From Clostridia bacterium (lineage in GTDB: Bacteria > Bacillota > Clostridia > Christensenellales > Aristaeellaceae): DNA of 48,605 nt. The DNA lies in contig JAFXBE010000005.1 in NCBI GenBank assembly GCA_017516765.1, forward strand, positions 1-48,605. Reading direction: 5' to 3'. The position numbers were made by a program, and so were the translations under genes. Numbering within the stretch: the first letter of the stretch is position 1; the number at the start of each line of letters is the position of its first letter. The notes under the pieces are model-generated. The model did not search any database, was not told the origin of the DNA, and saw only the letters and a program-made list of their open reading frames with translations. Below are positions 1 through 8,900 of this stretch, one piece after another.

Positions 1-81
1 ATTGCTCAACGTGAGGCAGACAAACACAATGCTGAGCAACCTTCCACAGGCGGAAAAGGCACATCTGTACCCGACCTGTAA
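1..81 (+). CDS. C-terminal fragment of an unidentified protein
   Basis: The window opens inside an open frame that runs 26 codons to a TAA at 79-81. The visible tail is hydrophilic and low in complexity (it ends STGGKGTSVPDL), so no family can be named. Its status as a real gene end is supported by a strong intrinsic terminator starting a few bases after the stop codon. The start lies outside the window. Confidence 0.45.
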   Translation: MAQREADKHNAEQPSTGGKGTSVPDL

Positions 82-86
82 CACAA

Positions 87-123
87 GAACAGCACCCAAC
101 GAAATCCTTCGAGGGTGCTGTTT
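87..123 (+). terminator. Rho-independent terminator
   Basis: CAGCACCC (90-97) pairs perfectly with GGGTGCTG (113-120). The stem is extended by A-T pairs and followed by TTT. It lies directly after the partial gene ending at 81 and probably ends its transcript. Confidence 0.75.
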
Positions 124-351
124 AGTTAAGGTCATTCGATGTTATAAGACGGCGTGAGATGCCCTTATTCCTTACGAATTACATTATTGGGGAAAACACC
201 CTTGACAAAACAACTCGAAATGACGGATGCTCGTTTACTTATGCGGTTCCAAAACGCAATGCACCGGAACAGTGCGTATCATTGCGCCCTCATCCATTGA
301 AGGAGAAACATTGTTTGCCAGCCCGACAAATTGGAATTGGTTTCGTTTGCT

Positions 352-544
352 GCGGCACCCTCAGTCTGCCCTTCGGGCAGCCAGCTCCCTCCAAGGAGGG
401 AGCCTTATGGGATTGACAGTTGCTGTAAATGGTCTGCTTTCCCTTTCCATGTGGTGTTTACTTGGCAAACGAAGATGGGTAACAGCCAGCAAAAGGCTCC
501 TTCCGAAGGAGGGAGCTCCCGCCGGAGGCGGGTGAGGGTGCCGT
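352..544. repeat. MITE-like element with ~52-bp inverted arms
   Basis: The left arm (352-406) reads GCGGCACCCTCA, then a CTGCCC-TTCG-GGGCAG hairpin, then GCTCCCTCC-aa-GGAGGGAGC. The right arm (about 493-544) is nearly its reverse complement: AAGGCTCC-ttccga-AGGAGGGAGC, then CCCGCC-GGAGGCGGG, then TGAGGGTGCCG. About 85 bases lie between the arms and encode nothing recognisable. Long inverted arms with nested hairpins and no transposase are typical of small non-autonomous palindromic elements. I see no clear target-site duplication. Confidence 0.6.
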
Positions 545-600
545 CCTTCTAAGCAAGCAGATTCAAGTTTTTCGCTTTCATTCTATCACAGCAGTACAAG

Positions 601-630
601 AAAACGCAAGCCAGACAAGGCTTGCGTTTT
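601..630 (+). terminator. Hairpin terminator
   Basis: A perfect 12-bp stem, AAAACGCAAGCC (601-612) with GGCTTGCGTTTT (619-630), with a 6-base loop. The A/T ends give a U-run on either strand, so it could act in both directions. Confidence 0.6.
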
Positions 631-686
631 CGCTAATTGCATGATGTGGAGCGAAGGATAACGCCATCCTTTCCATCACACTCCCT

Positions 687-720
687 GCCCGGCTGCTTTT
701 GGTACAGCAGCCGGGCTTTT
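687..720 (+). terminator. Hairpin terminator
   Basis: GCCCGGCTGCT (687-697) pairs with AGCAGCCGGGC (706-716), followed by TTTT. It sits just beyond the 3' end of the minus-strand gene at 728-1111. The T-run favours plus-strand termination, though no plus-strand gene precedes it closely. Confidence 0.6.
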
Positions 721-727
721 CATCTTT

Positions 728-1111
728 TTATTCCGCTTTCCGGGGACGCCTTGCCAGCCATGCCGCCGCCAGCAGCGCAGCTCCTGCCCCGATCATCAGG
801 TTAGCATGGGCATACAGTCTGAAAATCAGCAGTGCGGCATGGTCGATGGCATCAGGATCATCCGGAAGGACATCATCCATCGACACAAGCTCGCCATCAA
901 CCGCCAGCTTTCCCTGCAAAAGCAGCCGGGCAGCCCGGGGCGATATCCTCATGCCGATGTGCTCTTCAGCCGTTTCGTTGGCCTCCTTGACTTCATCAAG
1001 GTTCTCCACGAGCAGGCGCAGCCCCGCGCCCGTTACCAGCAGCACAACGCCCAGAAGGACACAGACAAACGAAACAAATTTCATACGCAGACCCGCTTTC
1101 ATACAATTCAT
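728..1111 (-). CDS. Small two-helix membrane protein, unknown function
   Basis: Predicted 127-residue protein, or 118 from the internal Met10. It has an N-terminal hydrophobic helix (about residues 11-32), a polar acidic middle (about 33-90) and a second hydrophobic stretch (about 91-117) ending in a basic RRPRK tail. This suggests an inner-membrane protein with a short extracytoplasmic loop. The start is uncertain because neither ATG has a strong ribosome binding site. A TATAAT lies about 10 bases upstream of the first ATG, which would favour the Met10 start. It follows the acyltransferase gene on the same strand, but a terminator lies between them, so it is probably transcribed alone. I do not recognise a family. 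Confidence 0.55.
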   Translation of the reverse strand: MNCMKAGLRMKFVSFVCVLLGVVLLVTGAGLRLLVENLDEVKEANETAEEHIGMRISPRAARLLLQGKLAVDGELVSMDDVLPDDPDAIDHAALLIFRLYAHANLMIGAGAALLAAAWLARRPRKAE

Positions 1112-1159
1112 TTGTACATCCCATTATACCCTCTCCCGCAGCACACCGCAACAGGCAGC

Positions 1160-1189
1160 AAAATCCCCGGCAGACAATGCCTGCCGGGG
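1160..1189 (-). terminator. Terminator of the acyltransferase gene
   Basis: CCCCGGCAG (1165-1173) pairs with CTGCCGGGG (1181-1189). Read on the minus strand, the hairpin is followed by ATTTTG. It lies just after the stop codon of the gene at 1197-1871. Confidence 0.7.
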
Positions 1190-1196
1190 GAGCCAT

Positions 1197-1871
1197 TCAG
1201 TTTTCGAACTGTCCGGTGGAAATGCCCTTCTTGATGGCGGCAAGGATGTCTGCCTCCTGCTCCTTCAGCGGGATCTCCGGGTTGAACTGCACGGGCTTTG
1301 CCACGGTGATGCGCCGCTTTTCCAGATCAATGTTCACAGGATAGATCTTCAGCTTTACCTTCATGGTGCGCCATGCCATGGTGGTGATCTGCAGCCAGCC
1401 GCTGTTCAGTTCGCCCTCGCTGGTACCATGACCTGCGGGCTGCTCGGTAAAGATGATCAGGTGCTTGCCCTCCTTGAGCCGCTCAATGCTCTGGCGGAAG
1501 GTTTTCAAAACCCGGGCATCATGGTATACCGGGATACCCGGCGCGCTGCGCAGGATGGGCGGGACGATGGCAGCGGCGATATAGGGGATGGTGGCGTTGT
1601 ACAGGGGCTCCAGCTTGCAGCCCGGCTCCCACCAGTAATCCTGCCGCACATAGGCGGGCACCTCTTTGGCATCCATCATGCCGTGGTTCATCCAGGAATA
1701 ACAATCGTCTGTCAGCTCAAAATGAGCGCACATGCGGATGGGGCCCATGGCTCCCGCATGGTTGGGACAGAACACCGCCAGCTCGCCGTCGAAGGGCTCC
1801 TCCCAGACGGTTTCCCATTTGCGGCTGAAAAGGCGGATCGCGCCTTTGAGAAACTTGTAGATCATACCCAT
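1197..1871 (-). CDS. PlsC-like acyltransferase, divergent
   Basis: Predicted 224-residue protein resembling the lysophosphatidate/glycerol-phosphate acyltransferase (PlsC, LPLAT) superfamily, which acylates lipid precursors at the membrane. It has a basic amphipathic N terminus, a PNHAGAMG segment where the NHxxxxD catalytic motif is expected, and IIFTEQPAG where the FPEG substrate motif is expected. The motif I histidine (about residue 38) is present but the usual aspartate is a glycine. It may therefore be an unusual acyltransferase or a non-catalytic relative. I chose the start at 1871 because GGAG lies about 10 bases upstream. The frame stays open to 1913, but that extension has no ribosome binding site. 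Family assignment is moderate; the substrate is unknown. Confidence 0.6.
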   Translation of the reverse strand: MGMIYKFLKGAIRLFSRKWETVWEEPFDGELAVFCPNHAGAMGPIRMCAHFELTDDCYSWMNHGMMDAKEVPAYVRQDYWWEPGCKLEPLYNATIPYIAAAIVPPILRSAPGIPVYHDARVLKTFRQSIERLKEGKHLIIFTEQPAGHGTSEGELNSGWLQITTMAWRTMKVKLKIYPVNIDLEKRRITVAKPVQFNPEIPLKEQEADILAAIKKGISTGQFEN

Positions 1872-1993
1872 CGATGCATCACTCCATTGCCCCCGGCGGG
1901 GGCGGTCTGCCAAAAGACGGCTGCTCTTTTTATATCACACCCGTCTGCGGGCTGCAAGGGAAAGAACAGGAACCTCAACGATTGTTGAGAAAA

Positions 1994-2026
1994 GCGGAAG
2001 GGCTGCCGCGTCTGCGGCAGCCCTTC
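1994..2026 (-). terminator. Terminator of the GH3 gene
   Basis: A perfect 13-bp stem, GAAGGGCTGCCGC (1997-2009) with GCGGCAGCCCTTC (2014-2026), and a GTCT loop. On the minus strand it is followed by CGCTTTT. It lies just after the beta-glucosidase stop codon. Confidence 0.85.
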
Positions 2027-2042
2027 TGTTGTTCCTTTTGGA

Positions 2043-4310
2043 TTACAGTGCATTCAGCTTTTCCAGAATTGCCAGTACCTGTTCCCGGGTTACGGTTCCG
2101 TCGCCGAAGCTGATGCTGGAGCGCACCGGGCTGTTTTCCATCATCGCCATGGCCATTTCGGGGGTAATGGCTTCCTTGGCGGCATCGCTCTCGGCTTCGG
2201 TGCCCATGTTCTTGCTCTGGGCATCCAGCAAAGGCTGCATCAGCTTCACGGCGCGGGTGTCCTTCATCAGATCCATGAAAAGGGTATCCATGGTGTAGTG
2301 CACGGGCAAACGTACGGTGCTTTCCACCGTTACGGGTGCGCTCAGGACCACATCCCGGCTGGAGCGGCAGATCTGGATATCGAAAACGCCGCTTTCCACA
2401 TGCCAGTCGTTGATCTGGGTATTCCAGTAGGCAAACGCCCGCTTGCCCAGCGTAAAGGTGATGGTCTTTGTCTCGCCGGGGGCAAGGAAGATCTTCTCAA
2501 AGCCCTTCAGCTCCCGCACGGGACGGAAGACCGTGCTCTCCCGGTCGCCCACATACAGCTGGACGACTTCCTTGCCCGCCACGCTGCCGGTGTTGGTCAC
2601 ATCCACGCTGACGGTCAGGGTGTCGGTATCCCGGATGTTGTCCGCATCCAGCCGCAGGTTGCTGTAACCGAAAGTGGTATAGCTGAGACCGTAACCGAAG
2701 GGGAAGAGCACATCCATCTTCTTGCGGTCGTAGTAGCGGTAGCCCACGAATACGCCCTCGCTGTACACAGCGGTATTGCCCTCGCCGCCGTAGCTCAGGT
2801 AGGAGGGGTTGTCCTCCAGCTTGAGGGGGAAGGTCTCAGGCAGACGGCCGGAGGGGTTCACCTCGCCAAAGAGCACCAGTTTGGTGGCGCCGCCCACTGC
2901 CTGACCGCCCAGATAGGCTTCCACGACCGCCTTGGCGCTGCCCAGCCACGGCATTTCCACAGGAGAGCCGTTGTAGAGCACCACGACCACATTGGGGTTC
3001 ACCTCTGCCACCCGGCGGATCAGCTCCACCTGGCAGTTGGGCATGCGCATATGGCTGCGGTCGTAGCCCTCGCTTTCAAAGCTGTCGGGCAGACCGGCAA
3101 CGATGACCGCCTTCTTTGCCTTGCGGGCGTTCTCAACCGCCTCGGAAATAAGCGTTTCGTCGGGTTCTTCGGTCACGATATCGTAGCCCTGTGCATAGGT
3201 GATGCCGGGCATGCCCGCCAGCGCATCCAGCAGGCTTTCGGTTTTGAAGGCGTTGATATGGCTGCTGCCGCCGCCCTGAAAACGGGGCTTTTTGGCAAAC
3301 AGACCGATCACGGCGATCTCTTCGCCTGCCCGGAGGGGCAGGATGCCGTCTTCGTTCTTGAGCAGCACCATGCAGTCGGCTGCCAGTTCCCGCGCCAGCA
3401 CGTGCTGGGCTTCCTTATCCCATACGGTATCGGGCTTGGCGTTGTCCAGATACCGCTGATGCACGGTCAGGATACGCTCCACCGCCAGATCCACGTCCGC
3501 TTCGTCCAGCTGACCGCTGCGCACGGCCTCCACCACCAGACGGTCGTTGACGCCACCGGAAGCGGGCATTTCCAGATCCAGTCCCGCATGCACGCCCTTG
3601 GGGCGGTCGCTTACCGCGCCCCAGTCGCTGACCACATAGCCGTCGAAGCCCCACTCGCCCCGCAGCAGGTCGGTGAGCAGCCAGCGGTGCTGGGAGGCAT
3701 ATTCGCCGTTGAGCTTGTTGTAGGAACACATCACCGTCCACGCCTTGCCCTCCCGTACCGCGCTTTCAAAGGCGGGGAAGTAGATCTCCCGGAGGGTGCG
3801 CATATCCACCACGCTGTCGGAGGCCATGCGGCGGTGCTCCTGGGAGTTGGCGGCAAAGTGCTTTACGCTTACGCCGATGTTCTTTTTCTGCACAGCCTTG
3901 ATCATGCCGGTGGCAAGCTCTGCCGCCAGATAGGGATCCTCGCTGAAGTATTCGAAATTGCGACCGCACAGGGGGCTGCGCTTGATGTTGACCGCAGGCC
4001 CCAGAATGACCGCCACCTTCTCGTGCTGGCAGCCGTCGGCAATGCCGCTACCAATCTTGTGCAGCACCTCGCGGTCAAAGCTGGCGGCGGTGGCGCTGGC
4101 GGTGGGAAAGCACACAGCCTTGATGCTTTCGTTGATGCCCAGATGATCGGCCTCCAGATCCTGCTTGCGCAGACCGTGGGGTCCGTCGCTGACCATGATG
4201 CCCTCCACGCCCAGACGCTCCACGCCCTTGGTGTGCCAGAAATCGAAGCCGGACAGCAGGGAAGCCTTCTCCTCCAGCGTCATTTGAGAGATGATCTGTC
4301 TGATGTTCAT
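2043..4310 (-). CDS. Beta-glucosidase, glycoside hydrolase family 3
   Basis: A 755-residue GH3 enzyme that would release glucose or related sugars from the non-reducing ends of beta-linked oligosaccharides. The order is a (beta/alpha)8 domain (about 1-290), a GH3 C-terminal alpha/beta domain (about 315-530) and a fibronectin-III-like domain (about 570-645), then a tail rich in Met and Glu. The nucleophile is Asp229 in GYVVSDWGAV, and the general acid is probably the Glu of ESEGYDR. The substrate-binding KHFAANSQE motif is intact. Length and layout match cytoplasmic clostridial BglB-type enzymes. There is no signal peptide, so it probably acts on imported oligosaccharides. AGGAG lies 9 bases before the ATG. 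It appears monocistronic, with its own promoter at 4381-4410 and terminator at 1994-2026. Confidence 0.93.
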   Translation of the reverse strand: MNIRQIISQMTLEEKASLLSGFDFWHTKGVERLGVEGIMVSDGPHGLRKQDLEADHLGINESIKAVCFPTASATAASFDREVLHKIGSGIADGCQHEKVAVILGPAVNIKRSPLCGRNFEYFSEDPYLAAELATGMIKAVQKKNIGVSVKHFAANSQEHRRMASDSVVDMRTLREIYFPAFESAVREGKAWTVMCSYNKLNGEYASQHRWLLTDLLRGEWGFDGYVVSDWGAVSDRPKGVHAGLDLEMPASGGVNDRLVVEAVRSGQLDEADVDLAVERILTVHQRYLDNAKPDTVWDKEAQHVLARELAADCMVLLKNEDGILPLRAGEEIAVIGLFAKKPRFQGGGSSHINAFKTESLLDALAGMPGITYAQGYDIVTEEPDETLISEAVENARKAKKAVIVAGLPDSFESEGYDRSHMRMPNCQVELIRRVAEVNPNVVVVLYNGSPVEMPWLGSAKAVVEAYLGGQAVGGATKLVLFGEVNPSGRLPETFPLKLEDNPSYLSYGGEGNTAVYSEGVFVGYRYYDRKKMDVLFPFGYGLSYTTFGYSNLRLDADNIRDTDTLTVSVDVTNTGSVAGKEVVQLYVGDRESTVFRPVRELKGFEKIFLAPGETKTITFTLGKRAFAYWNTQINDWHVESGVFDIQICRSSRDVVLSAPVTVESTVRLPVHYTMDTLFMDLMKDTRAVKLMQPLLDAQSKNMGTEAESDAAKEAITPEMAMAMMENSPVRSSISFGDGTVTREQVLAILEKLNAL

Positions 4311-4380
4311 ATCGATTTGTCTCCTTGCCTGCCCGGGGGGGGATTTGCGGCTGCCCTCCGGCGCATATACTTGTGCCGTT

Positions 4381-4410
4381 ATTATATAGGAAGGGCGTGC
4401 AGGCTGTCAA
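4381..4410 (-). promoter_or_regulatory. Sigma-70 type promoter of the GH3 gene
   Basis: On the minus strand, TTGACA (4405-4410) and TATAAT (4381-4386) are perfect -35 and -10 hexamers with an 18-bp spacer. The start codon lies about 70 bases downstream. Confidence 0.8.
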
Positions 4411-4491
4411 TCCGTCGACGGTTATGCAGAAAGGGTTTCCCTGCATTCAAAAAACGTGTATGATCAGGGCGATTTTTCGCCAACATTTTGA

Positions 4492-4520
4492 TTGACAAAA
4501 TCCCCTTCCTTTGATACTAT
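4492..4520 (+). promoter_or_regulatory. Promoter of the pyrimidine operon
   Basis: TTGACA (4492-4497) and TACTAT (4515-4520) with a 17-bp spacer. The predicted start near 4527 gives a leader of about 138 bases before pyrC. Confidence 0.85.
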
Positions 4521-4526
4521 CTGTAG

Positions 4527-4641
4527 GAACGATTTTTAAGCCGGTACCGAGTGACTGGCAAGGTCGATTCAGCGCACGGGTATCGCTGCGGTTTTTTTCT
4601 GTGTGTCTGTACCGTCTTGCCTTCCCGGCAGGACGGTTTTT
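4527..4641 (+). promoter_or_regulatory. pyr leader: candidate PyrR-type attenuator
   Basis: The leader begins with a hairpin, GCCGGT (4540-4545) and ACTGGC (4554-4559), around the loop ACCGAGTG. That loop resembles the PyrR-binding loop CNGNGA, with one base different. The 3' arm runs into GGCAAGG (4557-4563), which can pair with TCTTGCC (4615-4621), the 5' arm of the terminator at 4611-4637. Formation of the first hairpin would block that pairing and let the terminator form. That is the anti-antiterminator / antiterminator / terminator logic of PyrR control. A weaker hairpin (4570-4588) is followed by seven T. PyrR itself is not in the window, so the regulator is inferred. Confidence 0.5.
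4611..4641 (+). terminator. Leader terminator ahead of pyrC
   Basis: ACCGTCTTGCC (4611-4621) pairs with GGCAGGACGGT (4627-4637), 11 bp with one G-U, followed by a T-run. It lies between promoter and start codon, so it should act as a conditional terminator. Confidence 0.8.
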
Positions 4642-4664
4642 CTTTGGCGGAAAGGAGCTTACGG

Positions 4665-5858
4665 ATGACTGCTTACATGGATACCCAATCCGCACTGGCT
4701 GCATGGCGCAGCGCCCTCAAAATGGATGGGGATGTTGTTTCCTCTTCCAAATATGCTGTTTTTCCCGGTTTCTGTGATGTGCATGTGCATTTCAGAGAAC
4801 CGGGTTTTTTGTTGAAGGAGACCATACAGACCGGCTGCGCCTCTGCTGCGGCAGGCGGCTACACCGCCGTGTGCACCATGCCCAACCTTGACCCCGTGCC
4901 CGACAGCCTGGAGCACCTTGAGGCAGAGCTGGACGCCATCCGCAAGGATGCCACCATCGCCGTGTACCCCTATGCCGCCATTACCGTGGGCGAAAAGGGC
5001 GAACAGCTGGTGGACATGGAAGCCCTTGCCGCAGACGCTGTCGCCTACAGCGACGACGGACGTGGCGTGCAGAGCCGGGAAATGATGAAGGAAGCCATGC
5101 TCCGCGCCAAAGCGCAGGGCAAGCTGATCGCCGCCCACTGCGAGGACAACAGCCTGCTCTTCGGCGGCTACATCCACGATGGCACATACGCCGCAGCCCA
5201 CGGGCACAAGGGCATCTGCTCCGAAAGCGAATGGGGCCCCATCGCCCGGGATCTGGAGCTGGTGCGGGAAACCGGCTGCAGCTACCACGTGTGCCACATC
5301 TCCACCAAAGAAAGCGTGGAGCTGATCCGCAAAGCCAAGCAGGAAGGGCTGGACGTGACCTGCGAGACCGGCCCCCACTATCTTGTGATGGATGACAGCA
5401 TGCTGCAGGAGGACGGCCGCTTCAAAATGAACCCGCCGCTTCGCAGCGCAGCGGATCGGGAAGCACTGGTCGCCGGTCTGCTGGACGGCACCATCGACAT
5501 GATCGCCACCGACCACGCCCCCCACACTGCCGCCGAGAAGAGCAAGGGTCTTTCGGGCAGCGCATTTGGCGTGGTGGGGCTGGAAACGGCCTTCGCGGTC
5601 ATGTACACCCACTTTGTTAAACCCGGCATCATCACCATGGACAAGCTGATGGAGCTGATGGTTTTTGCTCCCCGCAAGCGGTTCGGCATCCCGCTGGAAA
5701 GCGGCGATTACACCCTGTGGGATCTGGATGCGGAATACACCGTGGATCCGGAAACATTCCTGTCCAAAGGACGGGCGACCCCCTTTGCCGGCGCAAGGCT
5801 CTTCGGACGCTGCGCTGCCACCTTCAAAAACGGCAGGCCCGTTTTCGACGCCCGCTGA
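4665..5858 (+). CDS. pyrC: Dihydroorotase
   Basis: A 397-residue class I dihydroorotase, which cyclises carbamoyl-aspartate to dihydroorotate, the third step of UMP synthesis. Metal-binding motifs are in order: DVHVHFREPG, the SDDGRG aspartate, HCED, CHISTKES and IATDHAPH. Only about 33 residues precede the first metal motif, fewer than in typical 425-residue enzymes, so the N-terminal beta-sandwich half is shortened. AGGAG lies 7 bases before the ATG at 4665. The frame is open upstream to a GTG at 4551, but that part lies over the leader terminator and is not expected to be translated. It is the first gene of the pyr operon; carB follows after 51 bases. Confidence 0.94.
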   Translation: MTAYMDTQSALAAWRSALKMDGDVVSSSKYAVFPGFCDVHVHFREPGFLLKETIQTGCASAAAGGYTAVCTMPNLDPVPDSLEHLEAELDAIRKDATIAVYPYAAITVGEKGEQLVDMEALAADAVAYSDDGRGVQSREMMKEAMLRAKAQGKLIAAHCEDNSLLFGGYIHDGTYAAAHGHKGICSESEWGPIARDLELVRETGCSYHVCHISTKESVELIRKAKQEGLDVTCETGPHYLVMDDSMLQEDGRFKMNPPLRSAADREALVAGLLDGTIDMIATDHAPHTAAEKSKGLSGSAFGVVGLETAFAVMYTHFVKPGIITMDKLMELMVFAPRKRFGIPLESGDYTLWDLDAEYTVDPETFLSKGRATPFAGARLFGRCAATFKNGRPVFDAR

Positions 5859-5909
5859 CACCCCGACCACCCTACACCCTACAGATAGATTAACAGGAGG
5901 CGGTTTTCC

Positions 5910-8900
5910 ATGCCAAAGCGTACAGACCTTAAGAAGATCCTCATCATCGGTTCCGGCCCCATCGTGATCGGTCAGGCGGCAGAGTTCGACTATGCCGGCA
6001 CCCAGGCCTGCCTTGCCCTGAAGGAAGAGGGCTACGAGGTGGTTCTTGCCAACTCCAACCCCGCCACCATCATGACGGATACCTCCATCGCCGACAAGGT
6101 GTACATGGAGCCCCTGACGCTGGAATTCGTCGCCCGTATCCTGCGCTACGAGCGTCCCGACGCCATCGTGCCCGGCATCGGCGGCCAGACCGGTCTGAAC
6201 CTTGCCATGCAGCTGGAAAAGAAGGGCGTGCTCAAGGAGTGCCATGTGGAACTGCTGGGCACCAGCAGCGCCAGCATCGAACGCGCCGAAGACCGCGAGC
6301 TGTTCAAGGAGCTGTGCCAGTCCATCGGCGAGCCCACCATTCCCTCCGAGATCACCTACAATCTGGAAGAGGCCAAGGCTGCGGCTGCCCGCATCGGCTA
6401 CCCCGTGGTGCTGCGCCCCGCCTTTACCCTGGGCGGCACCGGCGGCGGCTTTGCCGATAACGAGGAAGAGCTGGTGGAGATCGGCATCAACGCCTTCAAG
6501 CTCTCCCCCGTGCATCAGGTGCTGATCGAGAAGAGCGTGAAGGGCTACAAGGAGATCGAGTTCGAGGTTATGCGCGACTCCACCGACCACGCCATCACCA
6601 TCTGCGGCATGGAGAACATCGACCCCGTGGGCGTGCACACCGGCGACAGCGCCGTGGTCGCCCCCATCCTGAGCCTGAACGACCATGATCTGAAGATGCT
6701 CAACGACAGCGCGCTGAAGATCATCCGCGAACTGAAGATCGAAGGCGGCTGCAACGTGCAGTTTGCCCTCAACCCCGAAACCAGCGAATACTACCTGATC
6801 GAGGTAAACCCCCGCGTATCCCGCTCCTCCGCCCTCGCCTCCAAGGCCAGCGGCTACCCCATTGCCCGGGTCACTGCCAAGATCGCCGTGGGCATGACGC
6901 TGGAGGAGATCGCCGTCGCCAACACCACCGCCGCTTTCGAGCCCCGGCTGGACTATGTGGTCGCCAAGCTGCCCCGCTTCCCCTTTGACAAGTTCACCAG
7001 CGCAAGCAACCAGCTGGGCACCCAGATGAAGGCCACCGGCGAGGTGATGGGCATCGGCTCCAATCTGGAGGAAAGCCTGCTCAAGAGCGTACGCTGCCTG
7101 GAGATCGGCGTGAACCACCTGTACATGCCCAAGTTCGACAGCATGAGCGAGGAAGAACTGCTCAGCTACCTGCAGACCTTCAAGAGCGACAACCTGTTCG
7201 CCGTGATGCAGCTTCTGCGCCTTGGCACCAGCATCGAAAAGATCCACGAGGTGACTGAGATCACCGAGCTGTTCCTGGAAGCCTTCCGGCGCATCGTGGA
7301 GATGGAGAACATCCTCAAGGCCAAGCCCATGGATGTGACCGCGCTGACCGCCGCCAAGAAGATGGGCTTCTCCGACCCCTTCATCGCCAAGCTGTGGAAC
7401 GTGAGCGAACTGGATGTGTGGAACCTGCGCAAGCAGGAGAACATGATGCCCGCCTTCCGCATGGTGGACACCTGCCACACCAACGCCTACATCCCCTACT
7501 TCTACTCCAGCTACACCGGCGGCACCGACAGCCGTCTGGGCGACAAGAAGAAGATCATCGTGCTGGGCGCAGGCCCCATCCGCATCGGTCAGGGCGTGGA
7601 GTTCGACTACTCCACCGTGCACGCGGTAACCACCATCAAGAACAGCGGCTACGAGGCCATCATCATCAACAACAACCCGGAGACCGTCTCCACCGACTAT
7701 ACCACCGCCGACAAGCTGTACTTTGAGCCCCTCACCCCCGAGGATGTCATGAACATTATCGAGTTTGAGAAGCCCGAAGGCGTTATCGCTTCCCTGGGCG
7801 GTCAGACCGCCATCAACCTTGCCGAGCCGCTGATGAAGCGGGGCGTCAAGATCATCGGTACGGACTGCGAAGCCATTGAGCGCGCCGAAAACCGCGACAG
7901 CTTCGAGAAGATCCTGGAGGAGCTGGGCATTCCCCAGCCCGAAGGCCATGCCGTTACCAACATCGAAGACGGCGTGCGCGCCGCAGCACAGGTGGGCTAC
8001 CCCGTGCTGGTGCGCCCCAGCTTCGTGCTGGGCGGCCGCGCCATGCAGATCGTGGGCAATGAGACCCAGCTGCGCCACTACCTGAAGACCGCCGTTGAGA
8101 TCGACGAGGACAAGCCCGTGCTGGTAGACCACTACATCGTGGGCAAAGAGGTGGAGGTGGACGCCATCTGCGACGGTCGGGACGTATTCGTGCCCGGCAT
8201 TATGGAGCTGGTCGAGCGCACCGGTATCCACTCCGGCGACTCCATCAGCGTATACCCCGCCTTCTCCATCTCCAACAAGGTGAAGGGCACCATTCTCCAG
8301 TATGCCAAGCAGCTGGGTCTGGGCATCGGCATCGTGGGTCTGTACAACATCCAGTTCATCGTGGACAAGAACGAGAACGTGTACATCATCGAGGTCAACC
8401 CCCGTTCCTCCCGCACGGTGCCCTTCCTGAGCAAGGCCACCGGCTACAGCCTTGCCGACATCGCCACCGAGGTGATCCTGGGCAAGAGCCTGAAGGAGCA
8501 GGGCTACTTCGACCTCTACCCCGAAGAGAAGAAGCGCTGGTACGTTAAGGTGCCCGTATTCTCCTTCAGCAAGATCCGCGGTCTGGATGCCTACCTGAGC
8601 CCCGAGATGAAATCCACCGGCGAAGCCATCGGCTACGACGACAAGCTGAACCGCGCCCTCTACAAGGCGCTGGAGGCCTCCGGCATGCACCTGCAGAACT
8701 ACGGCACCGTATTCTGCACCATCGCCGACAAGGACAAGGAAGAGGCCCTGCCCCTGATCCGCCGGTTCTACAACCTGGGCTTCAACATCGAAGCCACCAG
8801 CGGTACCGCCACGTTCCTGAAGCATAACGGCATCCGCACCCACGAGCGCAAGAAGCTGCGGGACGGCAGCGAAGAGATCCTGGATGCCATCCGTCAGGGG

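Larger units (their letters stand above)
124..698. other. Gene-free stretch with repeats and terminators
   Basis: About 575 bases hold no convincing gene. Short open frames here overlap each other, lack ribosome binding sites and run through hairpin repeats. The stretch contains the inverted-repeat element at 352-544 and terminator hairpins at 601-630 and 687-720. No RNA gene was recognised. Confidence 0.6.

Noticed and set aside
159..552. Overlapping short plus-strand frames at the left end
   Set aside because: They overlap one another, run through the inverted-repeat element and have no ribosome binding sites.
4551..4664. In-frame GTG extension of pyrC through the leader
   Set aside because: It would run through the leader terminator; the ATG at 4665 has a well-spaced AGGAG.
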